From: Holophagales bacterium UBA5066 | Lineage (GTDB): Bacteria; Acidobacteriota; Thermoanaerobaculia; UBA5066 | Direction: 5' to 3' | DNA length: 12,371 bases | NCBI GenBank assembly: GCA_002414905.1 | Contig: DIAY01000006.1 | Coordinates: 1 to 12,371 of the forward strand | Shown here: in pieces, positions 1 to 8,079 of the stretch | Layout of the letters: the number at the start of each line of letters is the position of its first letter | Numbering within the stretch: the stretch's first letter is position 1 | Position numbers and translations under genes: made by a program | Notes under the pieces: generated by a model | Database searches by the model: none | What the model was told of the DNA's origin: nothing | Seen by the model: only the letters and a program-made list of their open reading frames with translations

Positions 1-1797
1 GCCCTCGCGCTCGCGGCGCTCCCGGCGAAGGCGCAGAAGATCACCGAGGTCGTCGCGGACCACGTGGGAAGTCCGGATACCTACGAGTACATCGAGATCG
101 CCGCGAACCCGGCGCTCGTCCACCCGACGGGGAACCCGGACACCCAACTCGTGAGCCTGTCGGCCTACACGCTCCTCGAGATCGACGGAAGCACGGACCC
201 GGGAAAGATTCTCCACGTCTGGACGCCGGGGACGACGAACGGCTCGGGTCTCTGGTCGACGGGCTACATGATGTCGACGCTCGAGAAGCCGGCGTTCACG
301 ATCCTGCTCGTCTCGGGCTTTTCCGGAGCGCTGGGAGACGACCTCGACGCAGGGGACGACGGATCCCTCGATTCGGCCCCCTGGAGTGAGATCGTCGACT
401 CGGTGTCGTTTTCCGATGGTCTGCCGGGCTCGAGGTCGTACGGGACGCCGGTCCTGGGGCCGAGCTTCGACGGCGTCGCGACGGGGCCCGGTGGAGCATC
501 GCGGTTTCCGTACTACGGCGACACCGACTCGTCCTCGGACTGGAAGAGGAACGACTTCGATGGCGACGGCCTTCCGCGTTTCACAGGAACGCTCGCTGCG
601 GGCGAGGCCATGAACACGCTCGGCACGGTGAACCTCGTTTCGCTGACGGACTACTACGCCGGAATCGACGCGACGAGCCCGGCTGCACTGCGCGCGACGC
701 TCCACGCTAGGATCGCGAACCACACCCGCTTCCCGTACACGTCGAACTCGACGGACACGTGGAACGTTCTCGAGCTCGCCGACGAGGACCCGACCGACAC
801 CGGGAAGATCCTGGACATCTACAAGAACGCCTCATACACGAAGAACTCAATCGCCGCGGGAGCCTATAACCGCGAGCACTCTTGGCCGAATTCTCGAGGC
901 TTCAGCGATGCGAAGGCGATGTCGGAGTACACCGATTGCCACCACCTCTTCTCGTCCGACATCGGCTATAACTCGAACCGTGGTAACCAGCCGTTCGGAA
1001 CGTCCGGCGTGAGCCGCACGGAGAATCCGACGAACCTGAACCACGGCTTCGGCGGCGGAAGCGGGCCGTATCCCGGGAACTCGAACTGGGACGACAACGT
1101 CGTCTATGAGGTCTGGAACCACCGCAGGGGCGACATCGCGCGGGCACAGTTCTACATGGACGTTCGATACGAGGCCGGCACTCACCCGTATACAGGTGCG
1201 ACCGAGGCGAACCTTCAGCTCACGGACAATGGCGATCTGATCAATGGAAATGCGCCCTACATGGGATACCTCTCCGTCCTCCTTGCCTGGAATGCTGCCG
1301 ATCCTCCCGACGACGCCGAACGCCGCCGCAATGACATCGTCGAGAGCTTCCAGGGGAACCGGAACCCGTTCGTCGACCACCCGGAGTGGGTCTCGTGCGT
1401 CTTCGAAGGGACGGGGTGTCAGGCCGTGACGGGTGGCCGCTTCTTCACACTCGCTCCATGCCGCGTGCTCGACACGCGAGACGGCTCGGTGATGGTCGAC
1501 GGCGTGCCGCGGGAGGTCGCGTTCCACGAGGCCTGCGGGATTCCTTCGACGGCGCGGGCGCTCGCGGCGAACCTCACGGTGACGCAGCCGACCCTTCCGG
1601 GATCTCTGTCGGTCTATCCCGCGGACGGGGCCTCGACCGGAACGAGCGTCGTCCACTTCGGAGCCGGAAGAACCCGGGCGTCGACGACGATCATCAAGCT
1701 CTCGGACGATGGCACTGGACGTGCTCGGCTCGAGGCGACCGTGCCAACCGGGGGCACAGTCCACGTCATCGTCGACGTCAGCGGGTACTTCGACTGA
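1..1797 (+). CDS. Secreted endonuclease I family nuclease with N-terminal lamin-tail-like and C-terminal accessory domains (5' partial)
   Basis: The frame is open from base 1, so the true start lies left of the window. The first visible residues (ALALAALPAKAQ) look like the end of a signal peptide, so the protein is probably exported. Of 598 visible residues, about 13-190 are a beta-rich segment resembling lamin-tail domains that accompany secreted nucleases. Residues about 215-455 are an endonuclease I (EndA/NucM, beta-beta-alpha-metal) domain: NREHSWP carries the likely catalytic His (residue 293), followed by DCHHLFSSD (312-320) and a downstream N-x-N-R-x-N cluster, and GDIARAQFYMDVRY is also typical. 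Residues about 478-598 hold the PCRVLDTR...GYFD module found at the C terminus of many exported Acidobacteriota and Actinobacteria proteins; its role is unknown. By family it cleaves DNA or RNA non-specifically outside the cell, perhaps for nutrient scavenging. Codon 64 (GTG) could be read as a start but falls inside the conserved domain and is not the real one. Confidence 0.88.
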   Translation, partial: ALALAALPAKAQKITEVVADHVGSPDTYEYIEIAANPALVHPTGNPDTQLVSLSAYTLLEIDGSTDPGKILHVWTPGTTNGSGLWSTGYMMSTLEKPAFTILLVSGFSGALGDDLDAGDDGSLDSAPWSEIVDSVSFSDGLPGSRSYGTPVLGPSFDGVATGPGGASRFPYYGDTDSSSDWKRNDFDGDGLPRFTGTLAAGEAMNTLGTVNLVSLTDYYAGIDATSPAALRATLHARIANHTRFPYTSNSTDTWNVLELADEDPTDTGKILDIYKNASYTKNSIAAGAYNREHSWPNSRGFSDAKAMSEYTDCHHLFSSDIGYNSNRGNQPFGTSGVSRTENPTNLNHGFGGGSGPYPGNSNWDDNVVYEVWNHRRGDIARAQFYMDVRYEAGTHPYTGATEANLQLTDNGDLINGNAPYMGYLSVLLAWNAADPPDDAERRRNDIVESFQGNRNPFVDHPEWVSCVFEGTGCQAVTGGRFFTLAPCRVLDTRDGSVMVDGVPREVAFHEACGIPSTARALAANLTVTQPTLPGSLSVYPADGASTGTSVVHFGAGRTRASTTIIKLSDDGTGRARLEATVPTGGTVHVIVDVSGYFD

Positions 1798-1829
1798 GAG
1801 GTGCCGACCCGGCGGAAATTGGAGACCCG

Positions 1830-2777
1830 ATGAACCTGTCGACCGGCCGTTCGGAGATGCTCGCACTGGCGTGCGTCCTCGCGCTCGCCGGTGCCCCTGC
1901 GACGGCGGCGGACGGGTCGAAGGGCGCAGCCGAGGCGGGGTTCTCGGGGCGTTGGGCGCTCTTGGTGACGAGGGACGACGGACCGGGCCGGATCGGAGAA
2001 ACCCCCGGAATAGGGTTCGACCTGCCGCTCGAGGTGATGACGGACGCGCGCCTCCTCGTCATCGTCGACGACGGAACGACGCTCGGCATGAACTACCCTT
2101 CGGGCCGTAAGAGGACCTTCGTGACAGACGGCGGCAAGCGGTACCTCGACGACGGAGACGGCCCGGCCGACGTGACAGCCCGGAGAAAAGGAACGACCGT
2201 CTCGGTCCTGTCCGAGTGGTTCCGGGGCTACAAGCTGAGAGAGACCTGGGACCTCAGGGAGAACCCCCGTCGCCTCGTGGTAACGGGAAAGGTAAAGGGC
2301 CGTGAGTCCCAGGAGTACCTCCGGACCTACGAGCCGGCGCCTCCCGAGAAGTCCTCCCCATCGCCGGTGAAAGGCGATGGATCTTTTCCATCGTCGGTTC
2401 CAGAGTCCGCGCCCGGGGAGACTCCGGCCTCTTCCGGCACGCCGATCGAGCCCCCTCCTCCCGTGCTGGATCGCCTGGCCGAGTGCTCGATCCACCCTCC
2501 GAGGAACGCGAGCTCCGCCGAGCTGGGCCGCCTCGTCCGCATCTCTCAGGAGACGGCGGGGAAGGCGGCGGTGGAATCGCTCGCGCCTCAGAAACCGGGC
2601 GACGTGATCTCGTCCGACGTCGAGTCTTTCGAGGGTTGCCTCGCCTGGCCCTTCACGATCCGGTTGCCGCAGAAGAAGGGCCTGCAGGAGATCTTCGTCG
2701 ACGCCGGTGACGGAAAGGTCATCCGGTCGGAGTTCATTCCGATCGGGCCCCCGCTTGCGGAAACGCCAGCCCCCTGA
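1830..2777 (+). CDS. Exported protein of unknown function with a C-terminal PepSY-like domain
   Basis: The start is ATG 1830, with GGAG at 1821-1824 five bases upstream and a signal peptide right after it (residues 1 to about 27, ending ATAADG). The frame stays open further upstream but only overlaps the nuclease gene. The 315-residue product has three parts. Residues about 37-168 are a charged, beta-rich domain (starting GFSGRWALLV, with a later ETWDLRENPRRLVVTG), faintly like lipocalin-type or DUF-type small-molecule-binding barrels. Residues 169-212 are a Pro/Ser-rich linker. Residues about 228-302 resemble PepSY: a helix, then EGCLAWPFTIRLP, then IFVDAGDGKVIRSEF, the usual 'VDA-tG-vi' ending. 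PepSY domains are often periplasmic and thought to modulate proteases. Two cysteines (219, 270) could form a disulfide. The gene follows the nuclease by 32 bases and may be cotranscribed. Function is not known; the PepSY call is moderate and the barrel call weak. Confidence 0.75.
   Translation: MNLSTGRSEMLALACVLALAGAPATAADGSKGAAEAGFSGRWALLVTRDDGPGRIGETPGIGFDLPLEVMTDARLLVIVDDGTTLGMNYPSGRKRTFVTDGGKRYLDDGDGPADVTARRKGTTVSVLSEWFRGYKLRETWDLRENPRRLVVTGKVKGRESQEYLRTYEPAPPEKSSPSPVKGDGSFPSSVPESAPGETPASSGTPIEPPPPVLDRLAECSIHPPRNASSAELGRLVRISQETAGKAAVESLAPQKPGDVISSDVESFEGCLAWPFTIRLPQKKGLQEIFVDAGDGKVIRSEFIPIGPPLAETPAP
2358..2389 (+). terminator. Terminator-like hairpin inside the PepSY protein gene
   Basis: CCATCGCC (2358-2365) and GGCGATGG (2373-2380) form a perfect 8-bp stem with a 7-base loop, followed directly by ATCTTTTCC, an unusually T-rich run for this DNA. 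It has the shape of an intrinsic terminator but lies within the coding sequence, in the stretch encoding the Pro/Ser linker. A second copy of the left arm, CCATCGTC at 2388-2395, could pair with the same middle arm (7 of 8). Whether it terminates anything is unknown; it may only reflect linker codon repetition. Confidence 0.3.
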
Positions 2778-2806
2778 CCCGGGTTCGAAGGCTCGAGGCG
2801 GCGGAA

Positions 2807-3712
2807 TCAGTGTCCGGCGGGGACCTTCTCGCCGGCCTCGATCTTTACCGGCAGGACGTTCTTCGGCAGGGGAAGCGGGCAGGTCGCGTAGGGAGTGAAG
2901 GCGCAGGGCGGGTTCTGTGCGAGGTTGAAGTCGAGGAGAACCTTCGTCTCCCCGGCTTTCGGCCTCTCGGCGTAGAGGAAACGTCCCGCTCCGTACGTTT
3001 CGGATCCGGCTGTCGCGTCGCTGAAGACGAAGAAGAACGTCTGGTCGGCGGGGGATTCGACAGTTGGCTCGAGCGTGCGCTCGACGCCCGCGATCGTGAA
3101 GCGGACGAGGCCGGGCGCGAGCGCCTTCTGCGGCGGACCCTGGGCCGACGGCACGTCGATGGACCTCGGCACCTCGTAAGGCTCGAAGCGGCCCTCGACG
3201 CGGAGGGAGGTATCGACGGGGAAGTACTCGATGCCCTTGAAGCCGGTCCGCCGCGGGCTCTCGGGATCGCGGGCCCTTACCGCGAGCCGGCCTCCCCGCT
3301 CGATGACGGTGAGGCGGATGCGGCCGACGGCGACGACGTCGGGCTTGCCGTCATGGTCCGTCACGAGCGGCGCATCGCTCGGGGGAGCGCCGTTCACCGA
3401 GACGGGAGCTCCCGGCTCGGCGCGCAGGAGAACCGAACCGTCCGGCCGGAGGTCGAAGGCGGCCGCTTTCGCCGGAATACCGGGTGCCTCGAGGGCGATC
3501 GGAGCGGCCGGGTCGGTACCGACGGGGTTCTCTCCGGGAGTCAGCCAGTGCAGCGCGACGAGTGTCAGCCAGCCGTTCTCCGAGGCCAGTCGACTCTCGC
3601 GGAAGGCGCGGGCCGTCCCGATCTCCGCCGCGTAGACGGGGTCCGCAGCGGGGGGGCGCTTGCAGGCGAGGGTCGCAAGGGCGAGGAGGAGCGCGGGAAG
3701 GGCTCGGCGCAT
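2807..3712 (-). CDS. DUF1684 family lipoprotein
   Basis: The start chosen is ATG at 3712, preceded by AGAAGGG, because it opens a lipoprotein signal: MRR, a hydrophobic run, then ATLAC with the lipidated Cys at residue 17. A longer frame up to 3826 would overlap the histidine kinase gene and bury this signal. The 301-residue product matches the DUF1684 family: NGWLTLVALHWLTPGENPVG (46-65), a central YFPVDTSLRVEGRF (163-176), FSDATAGSETYGAGRFLY (230-247) and the signature LDFNLAQNPPCAFTPYATC (260-278) near the end. The family is common in Acidobacteriota, Bacteroidota and Actinobacteria and has no established biochemical role; the conserved C-terminal motif suggests a binding or catalytic site. 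It should be anchored to a membrane facing the periplasm. It lies 31 bases after the histidine kinase stop on the same strand, so cotranscription is likely. It converges with the PepSY gene with 29 bases between. Confidence 0.9.
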   Translation of the reverse strand: MRRALPALLLALATLACKRPPAADPVYAAEIGTARAFRESRLASENGWLTLVALHWLTPGENPVGTDPAAPIALEAPGIPAKAAAFDLRPDGSVLLRAEPGAPVSVNGAPPSDAPLVTDHDGKPDVVAVGRIRLTVIERGGRLAVRARDPESPRRTGFKGIEYFPVDTSLRVEGRFEPYEVPRSIDVPSAQGPPQKALAPGLVRFTIAGVERTLEPTVESPADQTFFFVFSDATAGSETYGAGRFLYAERPKAGETKVLLDFNLAQNPPCAFTPYATCPLPLPKNVLPVKIEAGEKVPAGH

Positions 3713-3743
3713 GCGCCCTTCTAGCACGACAGCGAGGCCCGGG

Positions 3744-6050
3744 TCAGCTTGGTGCAGGCTCGGCGGAGGGGAGATTGAACGCGAAGACCGCCCCCGGACC
3801 CGGGTGTTCGAGGCGGATGCGCCCACCCTGCGCCTCGACCGCGAGGCGGCAGAACGCGAGACCGAGACCGGTCCCCCGGCCCGGAAGGTTGCCGACGATG
3901 AATCTCTCGAAGATCCGCGGGCGGAGCTTCTCCTCGACGCCCGGTCCCGTGTCGCGAATCCGCAGCTCGACCATGGCTCCGTCGACGCGGGCGCTCACAC
4001 GGATCGGACCCGCGCCGATTTCGCTGAACTTCACGGCGTTTCCGACGAGGTTCTCGAGGATCCGTGCGACGAGCCCGGGGTCCGCGACGACCCGGGGAAG
4101 GTCCCCGGGGACCTCGGAGATCAGCTCGAGGCGGCGAGCCTCAGCAGCCGGGATGGCGAGCTGCAGGACCTCGTCGACGAGCGCGGGAAGAAGCACCTCC
4201 TCGCGGCGAACGGGAAGGACCCCTTCTTCGAGGCGGGCCAGCTCGAGGATCCCCTCGACGAGCTTCAGCTGCCGGTGGATGTTCCGTTCTGCGGCGTCGA
4301 GGAGCCGGCGGTGGCCGTTGTCGAAGCCTGGCGCCTCGCCCAGCAGCTCGAGCGCGCCCATGACGCCGGAGATCGGACCCCTCAGGTCGTGAACCATCAT
4401 TCGCGTGAGCTCTTCGCGGGCCTGGGCGAGGGAGGCCTTGCCGAGCCCGAGGCTGATGGCTTCGGTCAGCGCCTCTGGCAGATCGCTGTCCGGAGCCTCG
4501 AACGCAGAGGGTCGCGAGCTCTCGAAGGCGACGACGCCCAGGGTCCGGCCAAGGTGCCGAAGCGGGATCGCGAGCCTGCTCGGGTGTCCGGTCCGGGTCA
4601 CGGCGTCGGCGGAAGGGTCGTCGCGCTGGATGGCTCCGCTCTCCAGCGCTCTGCCGAGAAGCCCCTCGTCGATCCGCGGGCACGGGTCGGGAAGGCCGTC
4701 GGTCTTCCCGGAGAGGCGAAAGTGCCCGTCTGCGGCCGGGATCGCGATAAAGACGCGCTGCCACGCGACGTCGCGCGACAGGGCGTCGGCGGCGAGCGTG
4801 ACGATCTCAAGGGCGTCTGTCCGGCGAGCCGAGATCTCGAGGACCTGGTTGAGGAGCTCCTGCCCGCGTGTCGCCCGCTGCCGGGCGTCTGCGATCTGGG
4901 CGTTGCGAAGGGCGAGGGCGATCTGGGCCGTCGTCGACTCGAGAAGGAGGCGGTGCTCCTCGCGGAAGTGGTCCGGCTCCGGGTGGACGAGAGTGAGGAC
5001 CCCGACGAGGGCGGAGCCGCTCGAGATCGGAGCGGACAGGGCCGAACGGGTCAGCTCCTCCTGGCCGGCAATCCTGTGCCAGCGAGGATCGGCGTCCACG
5101 TCGGTGATGATTCCGGCAGTCCTGTGACGGACGACCCACGAGGCCAGGCCCTTCTCCAGGATGGTTCCGGCCTCACGATGTCCGACGGCGACGTTTCTCG
5201 TGTCGTGCGTGAAGAGGCCCCGGACGAACCGGCCTTCCTCGTCGAGCATGAGGAGGCTCGCACCCGCGGCCCCCGTGAGGTCCGTCGCGACGGCGAGGAC
5301 GCGTTCGAGCGTAGTGTCGAGGCTCGACCCGTCCCCGGCGGCGCGCGCCACGCTCAGGAGGTTCGCGAGGAGGTCGTTCTGCGAGTGGACGACGTTCGTC
5401 AGGCGGCGGCTGGTATTCGTCAGGAGCGTCGTCGTAAAGACGACCGCGCAGAGCGTGCAGAGAAGCGGTGGGACGGCCATCCAGGGACTGGCATCGAGCA
5501 CCTCCCCGCGAACGAGCCCTGCCCCGATGGCGACCGCCCGCGCCCAGAAGAGGAGGGCGCAGGCGCCGAAGGCGAATGCAGTGACCGCCTCGAGCGTCCT
5601 CGAGCCGATGAGCGGACGCCGGTGCCAGGCCGTCCAGCTGGCGGCCCCGAGCAGCGCGGCCAGGAAGGCGCTCGAGAGAATGGTGCGTGCGTCCGCGTCG
5701 AACCGGACGAAGGAGTAATAGCCAAACGCCGCTGTCGCGACCAGACCGGTCGCCACGGTGATCCGGCGTCCCGGGGGGCGGCCGAGGATGAGCTTCGTTC
5801 CCTCCAGGACGTAAGCGGCCCCGACGACGACGAGGACGTTCGCCAGCCAGTAGGAGAGAGCCGGCGGGATCCGGCCCTGGAGCGCGAAAAGGACGAGGCC
5901 GACGAGAAAGAGGGTGTAGCTCTTCGCGAAGCGGTCCGGTCCGCTCAGGGATTTCAGCTCCCGCCAGGCGATCACGACCGACAGAACGAGGCCTGCGAAC
6001 ACGACGGCGCTCGCCACGTAGAGCGTTCGCGAATCGATGATTGGCAGCAT
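3744..6050 (-). CDS. Membrane sensor histidine kinase with two GAF domains
   Basis: The product (768 residues) begins with about seven hydrophobic segments (near 9-28, 43-58, 66-83, 97-113, 125-141, 156-178 and 191-210), forming an integral membrane sensor module I do not recognise. Two GAF domains follow: the first at about 245-382, the second at about 400-532. The HisKA dimerisation helix holds the phospho-acceptor His554 in MMVHDLRGPISG. The ATPase domain (about 655-762) has an N box (ENLVGNAVKFS), G1 (RDTGPGV), F box (FERF) and G2 (GRGTGLGLAF), so it looks catalytically complete. It should autophosphorylate His554 in response to a membrane or small-molecule signal and pass the phosphate to a response regulator, but none is encoded in the window. 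No Shine-Dalgarno sequence precedes ATG 6050; a promoter lies only 11 bases upstream. A DUF1684 lipoprotein gene follows. The long open frame on the opposite strand is a GC-codon shadow. Confidence 0.94.
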   Translation of the reverse strand: MLPIIDSRTLYVASAVVFAGLVLSVVIAWRELKSLSGPDRFAKSYTLFLVGLVLFALQGRIPPALSYWLANVLVVVGAAYVLEGTKLILGRPPGRRITVATGLVATAAFGYYSFVRFDADARTILSSAFLAALLGAASWTAWHRRPLIGSRTLEAVTAFAFGACALLFWARAVAIGAGLVRGEVLDASPWMAVPPLLCTLCAVVFTTTLLTNTSRRLTNVVHSQNDLLANLLSVARAAGDGSSLDTTLERVLAVATDLTGAAGASLLMLDEEGRFVRGLFTHDTRNVAVGHREAGTILEKGLASWVVRHRTAGIITDVDADPRWHRIAGQEELTRSALSAPISSGSALVGVLTLVHPEPDHFREEHRLLLESTTAQIALALRNAQIADARQRATRGQELLNQVLEISARRTDALEIVTLAADALSRDVAWQRVFIAIPAADGHFRLSGKTDGLPDPCPRIDEGLLGRALESGAIQRDDPSADAVTRTGHPSRLAIPLRHLGRTLGVVAFESSRPSAFEAPDSDLPEALTEAISLGLGKASLAQAREELTRMMVHDLRGPISGVMGALELLGEAPGFDNGHRRLLDAAERNIHRQLKLVEGILELARLEEGVLPVRREEVLLPALVDEVLQLAIPAAEARRLELISEVPGDLPRVVADPGLVARILENLVGNAVKFSEIGAGPIRVSARVDGAMVELRIRDTGPGVEEKLRPRIFERFIVGNLPGRGTGLGLAFCRLAVEAQGGRIRLEHPGPGAVFAFNLPSAEPAPS

Positions 6051-6061
6051 GTCGAGAGGGG

Positions 6062-6090
6062 ATGATAGACGGGGACCGGGTATTTGTCCT
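6062..6090 (-). promoter_or_regulatory. Candidate promoter for the histidine kinase gene (near-leaderless)
   Basis: Read on the minus strand, AGGACA (6085-6090, four of six matches to the -35 consensus) is followed after exactly 17 bases by TATCAT (6062-6067, five of six to the -10 consensus). Only 11 bases separate the -10 hexamer from the kinase ATG at 6050. Transcription should therefore start within a few bases of the start codon, which fits the absence of any purine-rich ribosome site there. The assignment rests on sequence match alone. Confidence 0.45.
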
Positions 6091-6312
6091 CTCTCGGAAC
6101 AGCAAGCGAGGGTTCAGAGGTCGCCAGGTTCAGAACGGAGACGGGGTCTCTGCGTCTTTTCGAGTCGGAAGCCGAGGTTCCCGAACTTCAGGCTGCATCC
6201 GGGTGGTTCGCCTTGTATTCTGACTAATGGACCCAGGACAGGGTTCACGTGGCTCGTTCCACGTCGGGCAGGCACGACGGAACGGAGCCGGGGGGCCCGG
6301 GACAGGGAACGT

Positions 6313-6320
6313 GAGGAGGA
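6313..6320 (+). promoter_or_regulatory. Strong ribosome binding site of the malic enzyme gene
   Basis: GAGGAGGA contains the full AGGAGG core (6314-6319) four bases before ATG 6324. It is the best ribosome site in the window and fixes the start of the malic enzyme; it suggests high expression. Confidence 0.8.
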
Positions 6321-6323
6321 CGC

Positions 6324-8057
6324 ATGGAATTTTCGATCAAGGTTGACCCCGCCACGTGGCAGCGCTACATCTCGACGCCGAGGAAGGGCGAGGCGATCCT
6401 GACGGACTCCTTCCTGAACAAGGGGACGGCCTTCACCGCTCGCGAACGGGACGAGCTCGGCATCCTCGGACTCCTGCCGCCGGCGATCTTCACGATCGAG
6501 CAGCAGCTCCCGCGGGTCATCGAGTCCTTCAGCGCGAAGGAGACACCGCTCGAGAAGTACATCTACCTCGCGAGCCTCCACGATCGCAACGAGGTCCTCT
6601 ACTACCGGCTCCTTCACGAGCGAATCGACGAGATGCTCCCTATCGTCTACACGCCGGTCGTCGGCGAGGCCTGTCAGAAGTTCTCCCGCATCTTCCGGCG
6701 TGGACGCGGCCTCTACATCAGCTACGACCAAAGGGACCGCATCGAGAAGATCCTCCTGAACTACCACACGAACGAGCCTTCCGTGATCGTCGTGACGGAC
6801 GGCGAGCGGATCCTCGGCCTGGGCGACCAGGGCGCGGGCGGGATGGGGATCCCGATCGGCAAGCTCTGCCTCTACACGGCCTGCGCGGGCGTATCGCCCT
6901 ACTCGACGCTTCCGATCATGCTCGACGTCGGGACCGACAACGAGGAGCGCCTCGCCGACCCGCTCTACGTCGGACTTCGGCGCAAGCGCATCCGCGGGGC
7001 TGAATATCAGGCCTTCATCGACGAGTTCGTGGCAGCGGTGAAGAAGGTATTCCCGAATGTCCTCCTGCAGTGGGAGGACTTCCTGAAGGACAACGCGATC
7101 TTCCAGCTCGAGCGGTTCCGGCACGAGCTGCTGACCTTCAACGACGACATTCAGGGGACCGCGGCCGTCGTGGTCGCCGGCATCTTCGGCGCGCTTCGGC
7201 TCACCGGCGGAAAGCTGAGTGACCACCGGCTCGTCTTCGCCGGGGCCGGCGCTTCGGCACACGGCATCGCCGAGCTCTTCGTCGCGGCCCTCGTCGAGGA
7301 AGGCGTCCCGGTCGATGAGGCGCGGAAGAGGATCTGGACCTGCGACACGAAGGGGCTCGCCGTCTCCGACCGGGCGGGGCTCCAGGGCTTCAAGAGGGAG
7401 TTCGCCCGCGACCGTGCCGAGCTGGCCGGCTGGAAGGTCGCCGACCCGGCTCGCATCTCGCTCGAGGAGACGATCGAGAACGCCAGGCCGACGATCCTCA
7501 TCGGCGTCTCGGCGACGCCGGGGACCTTCAACGAGGCCATCGTGAAGAAGATGACCGAGATGAACGAGCGGCCGCTCGTCTTTCCGATCTCGAACCCGAC
7601 GTCGAAGGCCGAGTGCACGGCCGAGGAGGCGATCAGGTGGTCGAACGGGAGAGCGATCGTCGCGACGGGCAGCCCGTTCGAGCCCGTGACGCATGGCGGC
7701 TTCAAGTTCCGTATAGGGCAGTGCAACAACGCCTTCATCTTCCCAGGCATCGGGCTCGGTGTGACCGTCGCGAGGGCGCGCCACATCAGTGACGGCATGT
7801 TCCTGGAGGCGGCCCGGGCTCTGGCGACCCACGTGACCGAGTCCGACATCGCCGAATCGGCGGTCTTTCCACAGCTCTCCACGATCCGCGAGTGCTCCCG
7901 CTCCGTCGCGTGCGCCGTCATACGCCGGGCGGTGTCGGAGGGACACGCGGAGCCGGAGATCCTCGTCAACCTCGAGGAAACGGTTCACCGGGCCATGTGG
8001 TTCCCCGAGTACCTGCCGATCCGGTACGAGCCGGGCACCGGCGCAGGTTCGCGGTAA
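6324..8057 (+). CDS. maeA: NAD-dependent malic enzyme (malate dehydrogenase, oxaloacetate-decarboxylating)
   Basis: This cytoplasmic enzyme converts L-malate to pyruvate and CO2 while reducing NAD (possibly NADP), linking the TCA cycle to pyruvate and gluconeogenic metabolism. The 577-residue length fits the large-subunit family (E. coli MaeA, animal ME2) and not the shorter MaeB type. Conserved motifs appear in order: IVYTPVVGEACQ with catalytic Tyr109; LGDQGAGGMGIPIGKL with catalytic Lys180; QWEDF with metal ligands Glu251 and Asp252; FNDDIQGTAAV with metal ligand Asp275; the nucleotide loop GAGASAHGIAE (307-317); and PISNPTSKAEC, ATGSPF and NNAFIFPGIGLG in the C-terminal half. All expected active-site residues are present. 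The strong AGGAGG site supports ATG 6324. NAD preference is inferred from the subfamily and not from a decisive residue. The gene stands alone on its strand and converges with the superoxide dismutase gene across a hairpin. Confidence 0.96.
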   Translation: MEFSIKVDPATWQRYISTPRKGEAILTDSFLNKGTAFTARERDELGILGLLPPAIFTIEQQLPRVIESFSAKETPLEKYIYLASLHDRNEVLYYRLLHERIDEMLPIVYTPVVGEACQKFSRIFRRGRGLYISYDQRDRIEKILLNYHTNEPSVIVVTDGERILGLGDQGAGGMGIPIGKLCLYTACAGVSPYSTLPIMLDVGTDNEERLADPLYVGLRRKRIRGAEYQAFIDEFVAAVKKVFPNVLLQWEDFLKDNAIFQLERFRHELLTFNDDIQGTAAVVVAGIFGALRLTGGKLSDHRLVFAGAGASAHGIAELFVAALVEEGVPVDEARKRIWTCDTKGLAVSDRAGLQGFKREFARDRAELAGWKVADPARISLEETIENARPTILIGVSATPGTFNEAIVKKMTEMNERPLVFPISNPTSKAECTAEEAIRWSNGRAIVATGSPFEPVTHGGFKFRIGQCNNAFIFPGIGLGVTVARARHISDGMFLEAARALATHVTESDIAESAVFPQLSTIRECSRSVACAVIRRAVSEGHAEPEILVNLEETVHRAMWFPEYLPIRYEPGTGAGSR

Positions 8058-8079
8058 CCGCGCCCCGCAGGGTTCGAGA

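Larger units (their letters stand above)
6051..6323. other. Divergent intergenic region between kinase and malic enzyme genes
   Basis: This 273-base spacer is the largest in the window. Its left end holds the kinase promoter. Its right end holds the malic enzyme ribosome site. In between, TATTCT at 6216-6221 could be a -10 element for the malic enzyme but has no convincing -35 partner. Short open frames crossing it have no ribosome site and no recognisable protein. No RNA gene or riboswitch fold is evident by eye. Confidence 0.6.

Noticed and set aside
847..1866. A 339-codon open frame antisense to the nuclease gene
   Set aside because: Arg/Val/Asp-rich translation mirrors the sense codons; no ribosome site and no family resemblance.
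3660..6065. An 801-codon open frame antisense to the whole histidine kinase gene
   Set aside because: The translation is Arg/Glu/Asp/Gly-rich with no domain motif, and the opposite strand encodes a full kinase with all motifs; long antisense frames are common at this GC content.
6037..6402. Small plus-strand frames (60 and 121 codons) across the divergent spacer
   Set aside because: They start inside the kinase gene, lack ribosome sites, and the longer one runs into the malic enzyme gene in another frame.
6114..7988. A 624-codon open frame antisense to the malic enzyme
   Set aside because: Low-complexity charged translation with no recognisable protein; the plus strand encodes a complete malic enzyme.
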